Made by a program: the position numbers and the translations under genes | Notes under the pieces: generated by a model | What the model was told of the DNA's origin: nothing | The model's input: only the letters and a program-made list of their open reading frames with translations | Database searches by the model: none | From: Corythucha ciliata | Taxonomy: Eukaryota > Arthropoda > Insecta > Hemiptera > Tingidae | DNA: 64,000 bases | NCBI GenBank assembly: GCA_038030265.1 | Contig: CM075942.1 | Location: 39,274,751 to 39,338,750, forward strand | Direction of reading: 5' to 3' | Part shown: positions 54,603-64,000 of the stretch, piece after piece | How the letters are laid out: each line of letters starts with the position of its first letter | How positions within the stretch are numbered: the stretch's first letter is position 1

Positions 54603-57600
54603 TAAAAACATTATTGAACAGAGCCCTTTGTATCATTAACTGATAGGCCCTGAGGAAATCCATTCAAACTGCTCGCCGGTCAAATGACTGGAATTTCATC
54701 TGAAAATTGACTCGTCAAAATTTCCCAAGGACCACGGGTCAAATCTCCCTACGATGCATAATGTACATGTTTTAGTAATAAAAGAAAGTCCGGCGGTATC
54801 AAAGGTCAAAACCAGTGTTTTCACCTAATAGGGAAAAGAAAGACTGAAAGTAGAGGTTTCTGTCTCTGACAATTTTTTCCAAGACGAAATGATTATCAAA
54901 ATAATTTAAAAAAAGAATAAACAATGCAGAAGAGCAGGGTTGGAAAATAATTCTTGAACTTGAAAGTGTGAAAGTAATAAATCTGTTTTTCTTCCTAGCT
55001 ACGTAGGACGAAAGTTGGATACGACTTTACCACTGCCCATAATAGAGAGAGGGAGTTGTTGATGTATCAGTAACATTTTCCACAACTTCCGGCTATTAGG
55101 TTTTGCCGAGGGTTTAATTAGAAAGGCCAGCGACAAACAAATTAAATTAATTAGCGCTATGTCTTAGCCTGGTAATTAATTATCCAAGTAGTATCCAAGC
55201 TTTCGTTCAGGGCGATAGAACCGCAAAATCCTCCCCTAGTAGCCATAGTAGCTCGAGATGGAAATAACTTTTATAAAATAATTTTGACGAGCGCTTCGGC
55301 TATTCAGAAAGTCCATTGAAGCAAGGCTCGTCTGAACATTAATCCTTGAGAGTGAGAGAGAAAGATAGACCGTTCAAATAGAAGGGAGCGAGCAATAGAA
55401 GGAATAGATGTCATCCCTTACTATACGTTTCCCCTTCCCAAACCCACCGACGCAATGATGTTGCTTGGAAAGGAAACTCCAGCAGTGTCACACCCAAGGG
55501 GTCAGCTCAGCTGCATTATGCATTCTCCCGTGGTGCATGGAATATTACGCATTCTCCTTTAGGAGTTTGTTTTAGTATGGCTGCGAGGGATGAAAGCGAC
55601 ATAAAGGCAAGGATGACTAGAAGGAAAGTGGGGAGGTGATAGGTGAGGAGAAGCCACCTGCGTCTCGGCTTCTCCAAGGGATGATGGGGATAAATTTTCA
55701 AACCAACGGGAGTAATTAATTTTTATGAAACTATACTACCCTTGGGAAAAAGTTTCATTTTAAATGAGGGCTTATGAAATAAAAGAGAACATTATTTTTG
55801 GCAAATTAATCATCCGGAGAATGCGAGTAATAAATTCTTTAAATAAATTAATATTCTATCTATTCATTTTTTAAAGAGAGCCAGGTTTTTCTCGTACTAT
55901 ACGCTTTTGTTCATAAGGGCTCAGAAAGCTAATTTTCCTTAAATCAGCTTGTCATGATGAATCTAAACTAACTTTTAACTCGTCTGAATCCACAGAAAAC
56001 AAATTGAACGTTTCTTTGTCGTTGAAAGGTTGCTAATTTAATCCTTTGGTGCGGCGCGGAATGGATCCTATTAGACCCTCGTCCGCGCCTCTCCTTGCCA
56101 ATTTCATTCACAACTCGCTTCTCCCCTCTATCCTACCACTTCTTCTTCTACGTCCTTTTGATGCGGCGTGACTGTTGAAGGATTAGACCAGGCATGGAAG
56201 AGTTATAACAAAGGGGTCCTCTATTGTATAAGATATTATAATGGATTTGGAACAAACGAAAGCATCTCTATTGTTTGAATAATTCTGCGGAGAGTAGGTT
56301 GGAAAAGAGGGAGAAAAGGAAAATGGGAAGGTTAGCGACGGTGAAATCTGATGGAGCGGCTTCTTGATAGCGGATAAAAGCTTTGGGTGACTTATACAAT
56401 AAGTATCACGACGTAGGCGGTTAGAAGAAAAATATTACTACGCGTCTATTTGAAAAAAGAACGTGACATTGTCCTCAGGCTCGCTTCTCGGGAGGAATAA
56501 ATTAATTACCCGGTTATACTTGCCACCGCAGAACTATGGAAGGACCTCGTGTTCACAAGAGGTAGAAACGAGCATCACTTATACTTTATTGCTCTGCAAA
56601 TATTCTGGAAGTAAAAGAGACAGAAAGAAGGGAGTTTTCTCCCAGCTAAGTCGTTATGACAGGCGGGCCAACATGAATTTCCCCGCGTTATCATACCGTC
56701 ACTCCCTCTGGCCAACAGTTTTCATACGGCTCAACATTTTTTTGAACTTTTTTTTTTTTGTTATTCTCTTCACGTCCGGGCTCTTTCACTTCAACCCTTC
56801 TCGCAGCTAATTGCCCTTTTATTTTCACTTTTTGCCCTGATATGTACTCTTTTTTCCTACACTACGCCATCTACTCCGCGCTTTTGGGTTCGTGTCGACA
56901 GCCCGCATTTAAACCCTCATCAAGGCAGTTTCTTTTTACTACTTCCCTTTAACAATCGACTGTATAATAATATATGCAAAAACTAATGGAATATGAACAA
57001 TAGAGTAACATGCAAATCCAGCCCCTACCACTCTGAGGAAGGGGGACTTACTCTCAGAGGAAGAGGGACGAATATCTGACACACACTATTTGAAGTTCAC
57101 GAGAAAGCCTTATTCAAAGCCAAAGTTATTGCAGTTGTCCCCTTAAGTAAGACGGCATGTTTTCGCGAGCCCTCGTATTATTGTGCGTCGAATAAGGGGG
57201 AGCTGGCACGGAAGGCACTTCTCTCCACCTGCACCTAGGATCTGAACTTCAGAGAGAGAGAGTGTGAGTGAGAGAGAGACCGTGACTGGTGTTAGGGAGG
57301 TAAGAAGAGTGATGTCAGGGAAGAAAGGCTCGAGAATGTTGAAGAGGGGTGGCAAATGGTTAACACGCTGATAGAGTTGGGGAGACGAAGTACTTTCGCT
57401 TATCGTTATCGCAGTACAACTGAGACCACTTTGTTTCCTAAGCCCAAAGTGGACACGGCGCAAGATTCTCCACAACTTCTTGCTAGCAAGTTGGGTTGTG
57501 AATTGCGCTTGACCCAGTGTGAGGTGATGACGTCATTGCAAGGAGCTGGACAAGTTTTTCGAGATAGGAACTCTGCAAGAATGCCTGCCAGTTCAACCAA

Positions 57601-58800
57601 AGACTAATCGGGAGGATGATGGAAGAATAGGAATGTAACCTATGCTCCTGTTTCTGAAATGTTGGATAAAGGTTTCTTCGAACGGTTTTCGTTTTGACTA
57701 CTGATATAATTATGTGCGTCTGACAACAGATTTTAGTGTTAGCGAGATTGTTTTTTAATCGACAGAACAATCAACAGGGATGGTAACGCCATCAAATCCA
57801 TCAGTTGATCAAAAGACACCCCACACAACCACTCAACAAGCAAGAAGTATTGCACCCTGCGAACAAAGGCACAGCACCTCGCTTGGTAGAGCAGTCCCTG
57901 GACAAGACCGCAACGTCATCCGCAAAATGGCCAAATTGGACGTACATTGAATATAGATATTGACCCAGAACACTCCCCTAGGAAACTCCAGCTCGTATAG
58001 CGTGTGATCTAGACACAGCGTCTCGACATTTCACCGAGAATTAATAATATGTGGTCTTATAGATACGAATTCGCAGCTCCGTATAGGCTCAGATAGGCTT
58101 TACTTTAAACGCATTTTCTGACTAGAGCCATCACAAGGGAGAAACATAATTTTCCAGACGTGCTTTGTGCGTCTTGCCACACAGCGTTTGGCACTGATGG
58201 CGCGCAACCAAGTTGGATGCCGGATGTACACGATCGGGAAATGGCCATTTGAAATAATAATAAACATAAAACGCCCGTTCGCTCTGTCCATCCCCCTCTC
58301 CAGCACCCCATTCATGTTGGACATGGTGTCAGCCTGCCTGATTGGCTGAAATATCGATCTTTCAGTTGTGTTCATATAAGTTCAAGGGTTATCGGAGATA
58401 CAATTTTAAAAAAGTACTTCGAGCTACAAACAACGGGCTTCAATAAAGGGGAGTTCAGGTTAGAGGGGGTGGCATATCCTGTTTCCCCTGATTACCAACC
58501 TCTCACCCACCCACACCAAATATGAGGGTTTCGGTTGGTTACGTCTGCAAGGCGCAGGGGGCAAGGTGCGCTTCGAACGGATCCCCGTAGTACTAGGCTC
58601 ACCAGCGCATCGGCGCTTACGGCATGCTGTGAAGCGGGGCTTCCATTTTGAGGGAAATTTCCCTTTTTTGGGAATTTTTTCATTCGAGAAAAAAAAGAAA
58701 ATAAAGGGAAAAATGGGAAATTTGGATTTTGTTTGCAATTCTTTGAAAAAATTTGAAATTTCGGATGGACACAATGCTTATAATTTGGTAATGAAATAAT
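54603..58800. other. No gene confirmed
   Basis: Contains a minus-strand frame at 55516-55701 with a signal-peptide-like start (see findings), a T-run at about 56750 and a GA-rich tract near 57250-57275. A short A-box-like word lies near 57880 without a B box. No splice-bounded exon was recognised. Confidence 0.35.
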
Positions 58801-59499
58801 AATTTATAGACCAGTCAATACTATAGACACAAAAATCGGGGTATGTCGCAAACATGCATGTAATTGATTTTTTTGTTGCGTGTCGTTAGGACCAATGAGA
58901 GCAGTTATTACTCAAGTTTGCAACCCTCAAAACCTTGTGTTTAACTCATGGCACTCGAGAAACTAAGAAATTGCATCACTTTTTCTAGTTTTTTAAACAA
59001 AAATACCAGAAGAAAAAGTTTTTCGAGCATGACCACAGTATACATTGTTAAAGCCAACTAAATGTGCTACAATTTAAGCCATGCCCGACCATCCTGGGTC
59101 AGTTAGTTCAGGAAATACAGTCAATCAACAAAATACCTAATCTCGCCAAAAAGCGAGATTTTATATTGGTAGGGTAATTTTTCAAGGCCCGTAGCACTCA
59201 AATACACGGTGATTGGTACTTGGGTGAACAAAATGAGAGGGGTGATTGTATACCCAAAATGCAACAAAAAATTTCCTATGACCTGAGGTCAGATTTCCAT
59301 TCCTAGTTCAGATAATCAATTTGTTGTTTTTTAGCACATCACGGGTTTTCGCAACAAATACAGATGTAACTTGGGAAGTAAGCGTCCTAGGTTAAATCAA
59401 ACGACACCACTGAAAAGAGCACTCTTTTTTTTGTGTGAGTAAAGACATTTTGTCTAATGATAGCGAAAGATTCTTTGAGTAAACTGGGAAAATATCAGG

Positions 59500-59763
59500 A
59501 TGTTTTTAAAAATGTCAGTTTTTGAGAACTGTTCAAAGCTAGACTACATTAGCCATGGTGCTCCCAGCACCTGGCAAGATCCTCTAAAACTGTATGAAGT
59601 AACTCAGTTTAATAGTTCATGTTTATTTTACTCCCGTCCTTTGCAATTTCTTGATAAACATCCATTGTTACACCAAAAAATGAGGCAATGGGGAACTTGC
59701 ACATTTTTCAAAAGTTGGTGTTGCTTAAAGAGGGCTCTTCCACAAGTCTATTGCTCACATTAA
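59500..59763 (+). pseudogene. Palindromic-element frame, arm B type, disrupted by MITE
   Basis: This matches the 63-codon frame (MSVFENCSKLDYISHGAPS, LFYSRPLQFLDKH, LLHQKMRQW). Where the others end GPF it runs into the inserted MITE at 59690, giving an extra, unrelated tail. It has several changes in otherwise fixed positions (TWQD for ARQI). Confidence 0.5.
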
Positions 59764-60130
59764 ACTTCAAAATCAGTCAAGGATGCTTTTTTAGTGAATT
59801 TTTAAAAAATTTTGAGTGGGGGTTCGATTACGTAAAAACTTACTTAATGAAATTAATGATGCGGGGAAGAGGGGGTTAGATACGTTTACTGGGAATAAAT
59901 TTTTCATGTTATTTGTAAACAAACAATTTTAGAGTTCCCACAAATGCTTCACAAGTAAGTATTTACGTCATTTCTCCTCGCACCATTCATCCCCTTCTGA
60001 AGAACTTTGAACCTTTTTTTTAATCTTAAAACGCACCAATCGGGTTGCAACTTCCGTTGTTATCCTTCAGTTCGCGGGTCAAATCACCGGTATGCTTTTC
60101 TCCCCAATCTGAGATTCATGCAAGTTCCCC
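59690..60130. mobile_element. MITE inside palindromic element, 441 bp
   Basis: Terminal repeats are GGGGAACTTGCA and TGCAAGTTCCCC. The uninterrupted arm reads GAGGCAATTAGGCCC. Here the same sequence is split as GAGGCAAT and ATTAGGCCC, so AT is the only possible duplicated pair. Internal words ACGTAAAAACTTACTT and AAGTAAGTATTTACGT form a second, subterminal inverted pair. Confidence 0.72.
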
Positions 60131-60295
60131 ATTAGGCCCATTTTGAGTGCCTACAAGAATATCAAGAGCCATAACCAAAACTTTTTTTTCCAGCTTAATT
60201 CACTTTTCCTATGCTAATCTATGAGAACAGACAAATAAAAGTGGAATAAGCTAAAAAAAATTCTTGAAATAGCTTTCGTATCTTCTTTTAGGCAC

Positions 60296-60487
60296 TCAAA
60301 ATGGGCCTGATTGCCTCATTTTTTGGTATAACAATGGATTTTTCTCAAAACATTGCGAAGGACAGAAGTAAAATAAGCATGAAGTATTAAACTTAGTTAC
60401 TTCATACAGTTTTAGAGGAATTTGCCGCGCGCTGGGAGCACCATGGCTTATGTAGTCTAGCTTTGAACAGTTTTCAAAAACTGACAT
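60296..60487 (-). CDS. 63-aa conserved frame of palindromic element (arm A, copy 2)
   Basis: This is the closest relative of the frame at 23665-23856. It has MSVFENCSKLDYISHGAPS and the arm-A specific block CPSQCFEKN with end LLYQKMRQSGPF. It is open for the same 63 codons. No known family was recognised. Sharing of arm-specific residues between copies shows that this arm was inherited as a unit. Confidence 0.45.
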   Translation of the reverse strand: MSVFENCSKLDYISHGAPSARQIPLKLYEVTKFNTSCLFYFCPSQCFEKNPLLYQKMRQSGPF

Positions 60488-60796
60488 TTTTTAAAATACC
60501 CTGATATTTTCCCAGTTTACTCCAAGAATCTTTCGCTAACTTTGGACAAAATGTCCTTACTCACACAGAAAAAAGTGTGATCTTTTCATTAGTGTCGTTG
60601 GATTTAACCTAGGACGCATGCTTCCCAAGTCACAGCTGTTTTTGTTGCGAAAACCAGTGATGTGCTGAAAAACGTGAAAAAATCTATTATCTCGACTAGG
60701 AAAGGAAATCGGACCCTAGGTCATAAGACAATTTTTGTTGCATTTTGGATGTTTAATCACCCCTATTATTTTGCTCAACCAAGTACCAGTCACCCT

Positions 60797-60899
60797 GTCC
60801 TATAGAATATCCACGCGAAAATAAATTTTAGGCAATAGCGTCAGATTCAAATTGAGCTATTGCCTAAGAATTATTCTCGCGTGGGTATTCTGTAGGACC
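60797..60899. mobile_element. Hairpin MITE in palindrome arm, 103 bp
   Basis: TGTCCTATAGAATATCCACG at the left is matched by GGTCCTACAGAATACCCACG read from the right. The arms continue through TAGGCAATAG. The same insertion site is occupied in copy 1 (23285), so the hairpin entered before the two copies separated. Confidence 0.65.
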
Positions 60900-61370
60900 A
60901 TTATGTTTGAGTGCTACGGGTCTTGAAAAATAACCCTATCAATAAAATCTCGCTTTTTGGCGATATTACATATTTCTTTATTGGCTGTATCTCCGAAAAT
61001 AACAAGCGTAGGACGCTCGGACTGGGCTTAAATTGTAGCAAATCTAGTTGGCTTCAACAATGTATCCTGTGGTCATGCTCTAAAAATGCTTTCTTCTGGT
61101 ATTTTTGTTTAACAACCTAAAAAATTGATGGAATTTCGTGGTTTTTTGAGGGCCACGAGTTGAGCACAAGGTTTTGAAGGTTGCAATCTTGAGTATAAAC
61201 TGCTCTCATTGGCTCTAACAAAGTGAAGAAGAAAAAACAATTACATGCATATTTGCGATGTTTGATGTTTACGGCCTATTAGTACATGATAGCATATTGT
61301 AGAGTTTGATCCCTACTTAACACGTGTTCAATTGTCTTTTTTAAAAAATTAAAAAAAAAACAACAAAAAA

Positions 61371-61511
61371 ACAGTTTCACGTTTCTGATTACTCGAACGT
61401 AATCGTCCTATTTCAAATACGTAACATTGGCGCAGTCGTGTTAAGCATTGACGAAACAGTTTTACGTTTCTGATTACTCGAACATAATCGTTATATTTCA
61501 AATACGTAACA
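61371..61511 (+). repeat. Two 56-bp direct repeats, period 85
   Basis: Units at 61371-61426 and 61456-61511 share ACGTTTCTGATTACTCGAAC and ATTTCAAATACGTAACA with about four changes, and are separated by 29 unrelated bases. Confidence 0.75.
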
Positions 61512-62650
61512 CATATGATGTGTCAAGGGAATAATTGGAGGGTTTATTTTCTGAGAGACAAATTTAGCAACTCGAATTTAGGAGCTCAAATAAGCAGATA
61601 TTTATGGAAAACAATTGGTAATCGTGCTTTATTTGCCTAGGGAATAACGAATCTTACTCCCTTGGGAGTGAATTTCAATCATTACAGCGTGATCTGAAGG
61701 AGTAAGAACCATGTATGTACATATTGAAATGAATTTGGTCATTCCCTGGCTCACAATTTCGGTTTGTTTTTGTTTGTTTTGTTTTTGTTTTTTTTCTTCC
61801 CATGCCGTATTCGACAGTTGTGACCAGGGTAGTGCGGTGAGGAGGGAAGTAATCCTGTTATAACCGTAACTGGGTCGTCTAACTCAATTAATTAATTTGA
61901 TCCCTTAAAATACACAATGTAGGTACATAATGTATTTATGTAAACATAGAAATGAATTGGGCCAGCAGAAATTTCCCAATCTCACAATTTTGATATCTTT
62001 TTTTGCCATGATTCGAAGCAGCGATATAGAAAGTGTATTCAGTATTTCAGTGCGTTGGGAAATATAAATACAGGCGTTCGTACTAGTTTATCCGGTGAAT
62101 CCACGGCCAGTGGGGCTTTTATGCGTGAAGCTGGGGATGAACAGATCGACAGATCAAAAATGAGCTCAGTTATGGTATTTTAAACGGCAATAAGCTGTCA
62201 ATAATTTCATTCAAGTGCGAGGAGCCAAAGAAAAGAAGAAAAATCGGCCCCATGGCCAATCATGGAACCTGTGGTTTTTAGAAGAAGAGGTCGGAGGGGA
62301 CCAGAGAAAACTTCCATCTCCTTCCTTCAGTCTCTGGCGGCTCTGTCCGTTCAACGATACCACCGAAATCAAACGTGATATTTGCCTCGGTGGTTGATAC
62401 TTGGACGTGGTGATTTACCCTGGAGGTGAGTTCCAAAGAACCTACTCACTATGGGCGTCACTAAGGGGGGCAATGGGGGGGGGGCTGCCCCTCCCTCGAG
62501 ATTGGAAGAAAAAATAAAAATTTAGAAGAACATTAAAATATACATAAAAAAAAGAGAGAAAAATAGGTACAAACGTGAAACTATAGGTTTCATGTTCCTA
62601 CCTATATTCATTGAACTCCTTCGGAACCGTTCCAGAACCATTTTACCATA
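61512..62650. other. No gene; GTTTT-rich tract
   Basis: A GTTTGTTTTT-type tract lies at 61762-61797. Loosely similar blocks near 61705 and 61945 (GAAATGAATT...TCACAATTT) may be an old duplication. Nothing else is supported. Confidence 0.4.
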
Positions 62651-62651
62651 G

Positions 62652-62808
62652 TAGGTCTATTCCAGCAAGGTGTTTAGAACATGTTCGGAGCAGAATTGCC
62701 ATAGGACCAGCCAATAAAACGTACCTAATCATGTTTAATTTTATTGGCTGATCCCATGGCAACTCTTCTACGAACATATATTCTAAGTACCTTGCTGGAA
62801 CAGACCTA
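62652..62808. mobile_element. Hairpin MITE, 157 bp
   Basis: TAGGTCTATTCCAGCAAGGT at the left pairs with the inverse of CCTTGCTGGAACAGACCTA at the right. The arms run about 70 bases through TTGCCAT and AGCCAATAAAA. The flanks carry loosely related GGAACCG/CGGTTCC words. Confidence 0.7.
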
Positions 62809-64000
62809 TTAACTAACGAATCCGTTGCGTTTTATTGGTCGGTTACGGTTCCAAACTCTACGGTTAGTTGGAACAGCGACCTACTGACTGCAGGAAGAGT
62901 TGAGTGATCTCCTTGAAGGTTACAAGGGGGGATTTGTGAGATCGGCGATGAATTCGGCCCCTCACCACGATATTGGAAGAATCAGCGTTAAGATTAATGC
63001 GTGCACATCCGCATATTTTCTAGCAGGAGCGTGCCTACGGAGCGAAAATGAGATCTGGGCCCGCTCCACAAAATCAGAAAAATTCCAGCTTAACATGTAC
63101 GCACGCAATACTGACTAAAATAAAAGTTCTTGTTCAAAATCAGCGAATCATAAAGAATTAGTTGTATGCTGTATGCACTGTGTATTGCGGTGAGTTAGGA
63201 GTTCTGCCGCTAGCATATTTCTAATTTGTGTGCGCCATTGTGAAAGGATTTTTAGGAGGCATGGTTGAGTCCCTTCCGAAAATAAATCCTTAGCTGCTCC
63301 CCTCTGGCTCAGTGGCTGGCGGCGTCCTTGCTAGAGTGGAATTACTCCGCCACGTGCCAGGTCGACATTGTTGGCACTGACGTGCTTAAGGAGTTCCAGT
63401 TGACCTTTGAGTTGACCTTGATTTATTGAGTGAGAAATCAAAATTTTTCCTAATCAGCCCCACCCCACCCATCAACCCTTGCTAAAGCATTTTTTTTTCT
63501 CACTAAAGTGAAAAAAAAGCCATTGCTTTAAACATGTTTTCATGCTTGACCTATGCCCGTCAATTTTTAAAGTATACTGTACGATAGGATTTTTCAAAAA
63601 CTCGCCCTCCCTCTATTTTCAAGAGGAATGGATCTTCTTTAATATATCTTAGCCCAAAGATCGTGTGTTATGTTACGTTTTCTTCTCCGAAGATCTCAGC
63701 AGCACTCGCTTTTACAATGTATTGATGCAGAGGTAAACACCACGGATTTCTATCTTCCAGTGATGCATTCGAACGGAAAGCCTCCTCTTACGTGAAGGAT
63801 AGGACACAACGTAGGAAATTCCCTTTGGAATAGCTGCACGAATCCCTCTCATTCCCCTGTGAAAGGTGTTTTGTTCTTGGGGAGAAGGTTAGATCCTTTT
63901 ATTTCCGGAAGGAATTATAGGGTTAGGGAGAGGCAAGATTGAGTTTCCCCGCCTCCACCATAAAGGTAGCATCAACAGTTTCTCAAAAAGATCCAATGTT
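62809..64000. other. No gene recognised; possible decayed tRNA-like word
   Basis: CTGGCTCAGTGGCTGGC at about 63304 resembles an A box, but only a poor B box (AGGTCGACATTG) follows. No exon or element could be supported to the right edge. Confidence 0.3.

Larger units (their letters stand above)
58807..61278. mobile_element. 2-kb palindromic element, copy 2 (inverted relative to copy 1)
   Basis: Its left arm matches the right arm of 22893-24920 and vice versa. The ends are TAGACCAGTCAATACTATAG and the inverse of TAGGCCGTAAACATC. TTA flanks both ends (58804-58806 and 61279-61281), fitting a 3-base target duplication. It is longer than copy 1 because a 441-base MITE (59690-60130) sits near the palindrome centre. 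Confidence 0.75.

Noticed and set aside
55516..55701. First exon (signal peptide) of the receptor gene
   Set aside because: Splice phase and donor position do not fit the discoidin exon; kept only as a low-interest observation.
57865..57905. tRNA gene from the word CTTGGTAGAGCAGT
   Set aside because: Only the A box is present; no B box follows at the right distance.
63300..63375. tRNA gene from CTGGCTCAGTGG
   Set aside because: The following B box is poor (AGGTCGACATTG) and no cloverleaf could be drawn.

Overview
This is eukaryotic, AT-rich, repeat-dense DNA, most likely from an arthropod. A hemipteran or similar insect with a large genome fits the mix of Jockey/CR1-type non-LTR elements, a Penelope-like element (PLE) with a GIY-YIG endonuclease, tRNA-derived SINEs and many hairpin MITEs. 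The species cannot be fixed from sequence alone. There are no operons, CRISPR arrays or bacterial genes. Nearly all short open frames are chance frames or transposon debris.

The only convincing host coding sequence is a 106-base exon on the minus strand (52755-52860). It has a clean acceptor and donor and encodes the start of a discoidin (F5/8 type C) domain, closest in pattern to a discoidin domain receptor. The rest of the window is therefore probably intronic or flanking sequence of that gene, filled by mobile elements.

Layout. 1-958: endonuclease domain of a non-LTR retrotransposon, minus strand, open frame running off the left edge. 1066-3690: three hairpin MITEs. 5200-8420: a tRNA-derived SINE split by a head-to-head pair of PLE copies, with a 12-base target duplication. 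12072-12294 and 31379-31500: PLE-end modules with degenerate hammerhead-like folds. 14756-17114: two inverted-repeat elements. 17408-19510: two broken reverse transcriptases. 20535-21279: two MITEs. 22406-22614: two hammerhead ribozyme motifs back to back. 22893-24920 and 58807-61278: two copies, in opposite orientation, of a 2-kb palindromic element carrying a conserved 63-codon frame in each arm. 25890-26449: tRNA-like head and a long inverted repeat. 32284-34235: decayed Jockey-type element interrupted by a TIR element, with an antisense copy of its tail at 48535-48895. 40057-40315: complete SINE with 13-base target duplications. 42090-43650, and an array at 31595-31860: a degenerate 30-base (10-codon) repeat. 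49971-51060: GC-rich duplicated modules and an A-rich tail. 53743-54602 and 59690-62808: more MITEs.

The elements are layered. SINE and LINE copies were hit by PLEs and TIR elements, and the palindromic element was itself hit by MITEs. This gives a relative order of insertion that can be read directly from the interruptions.
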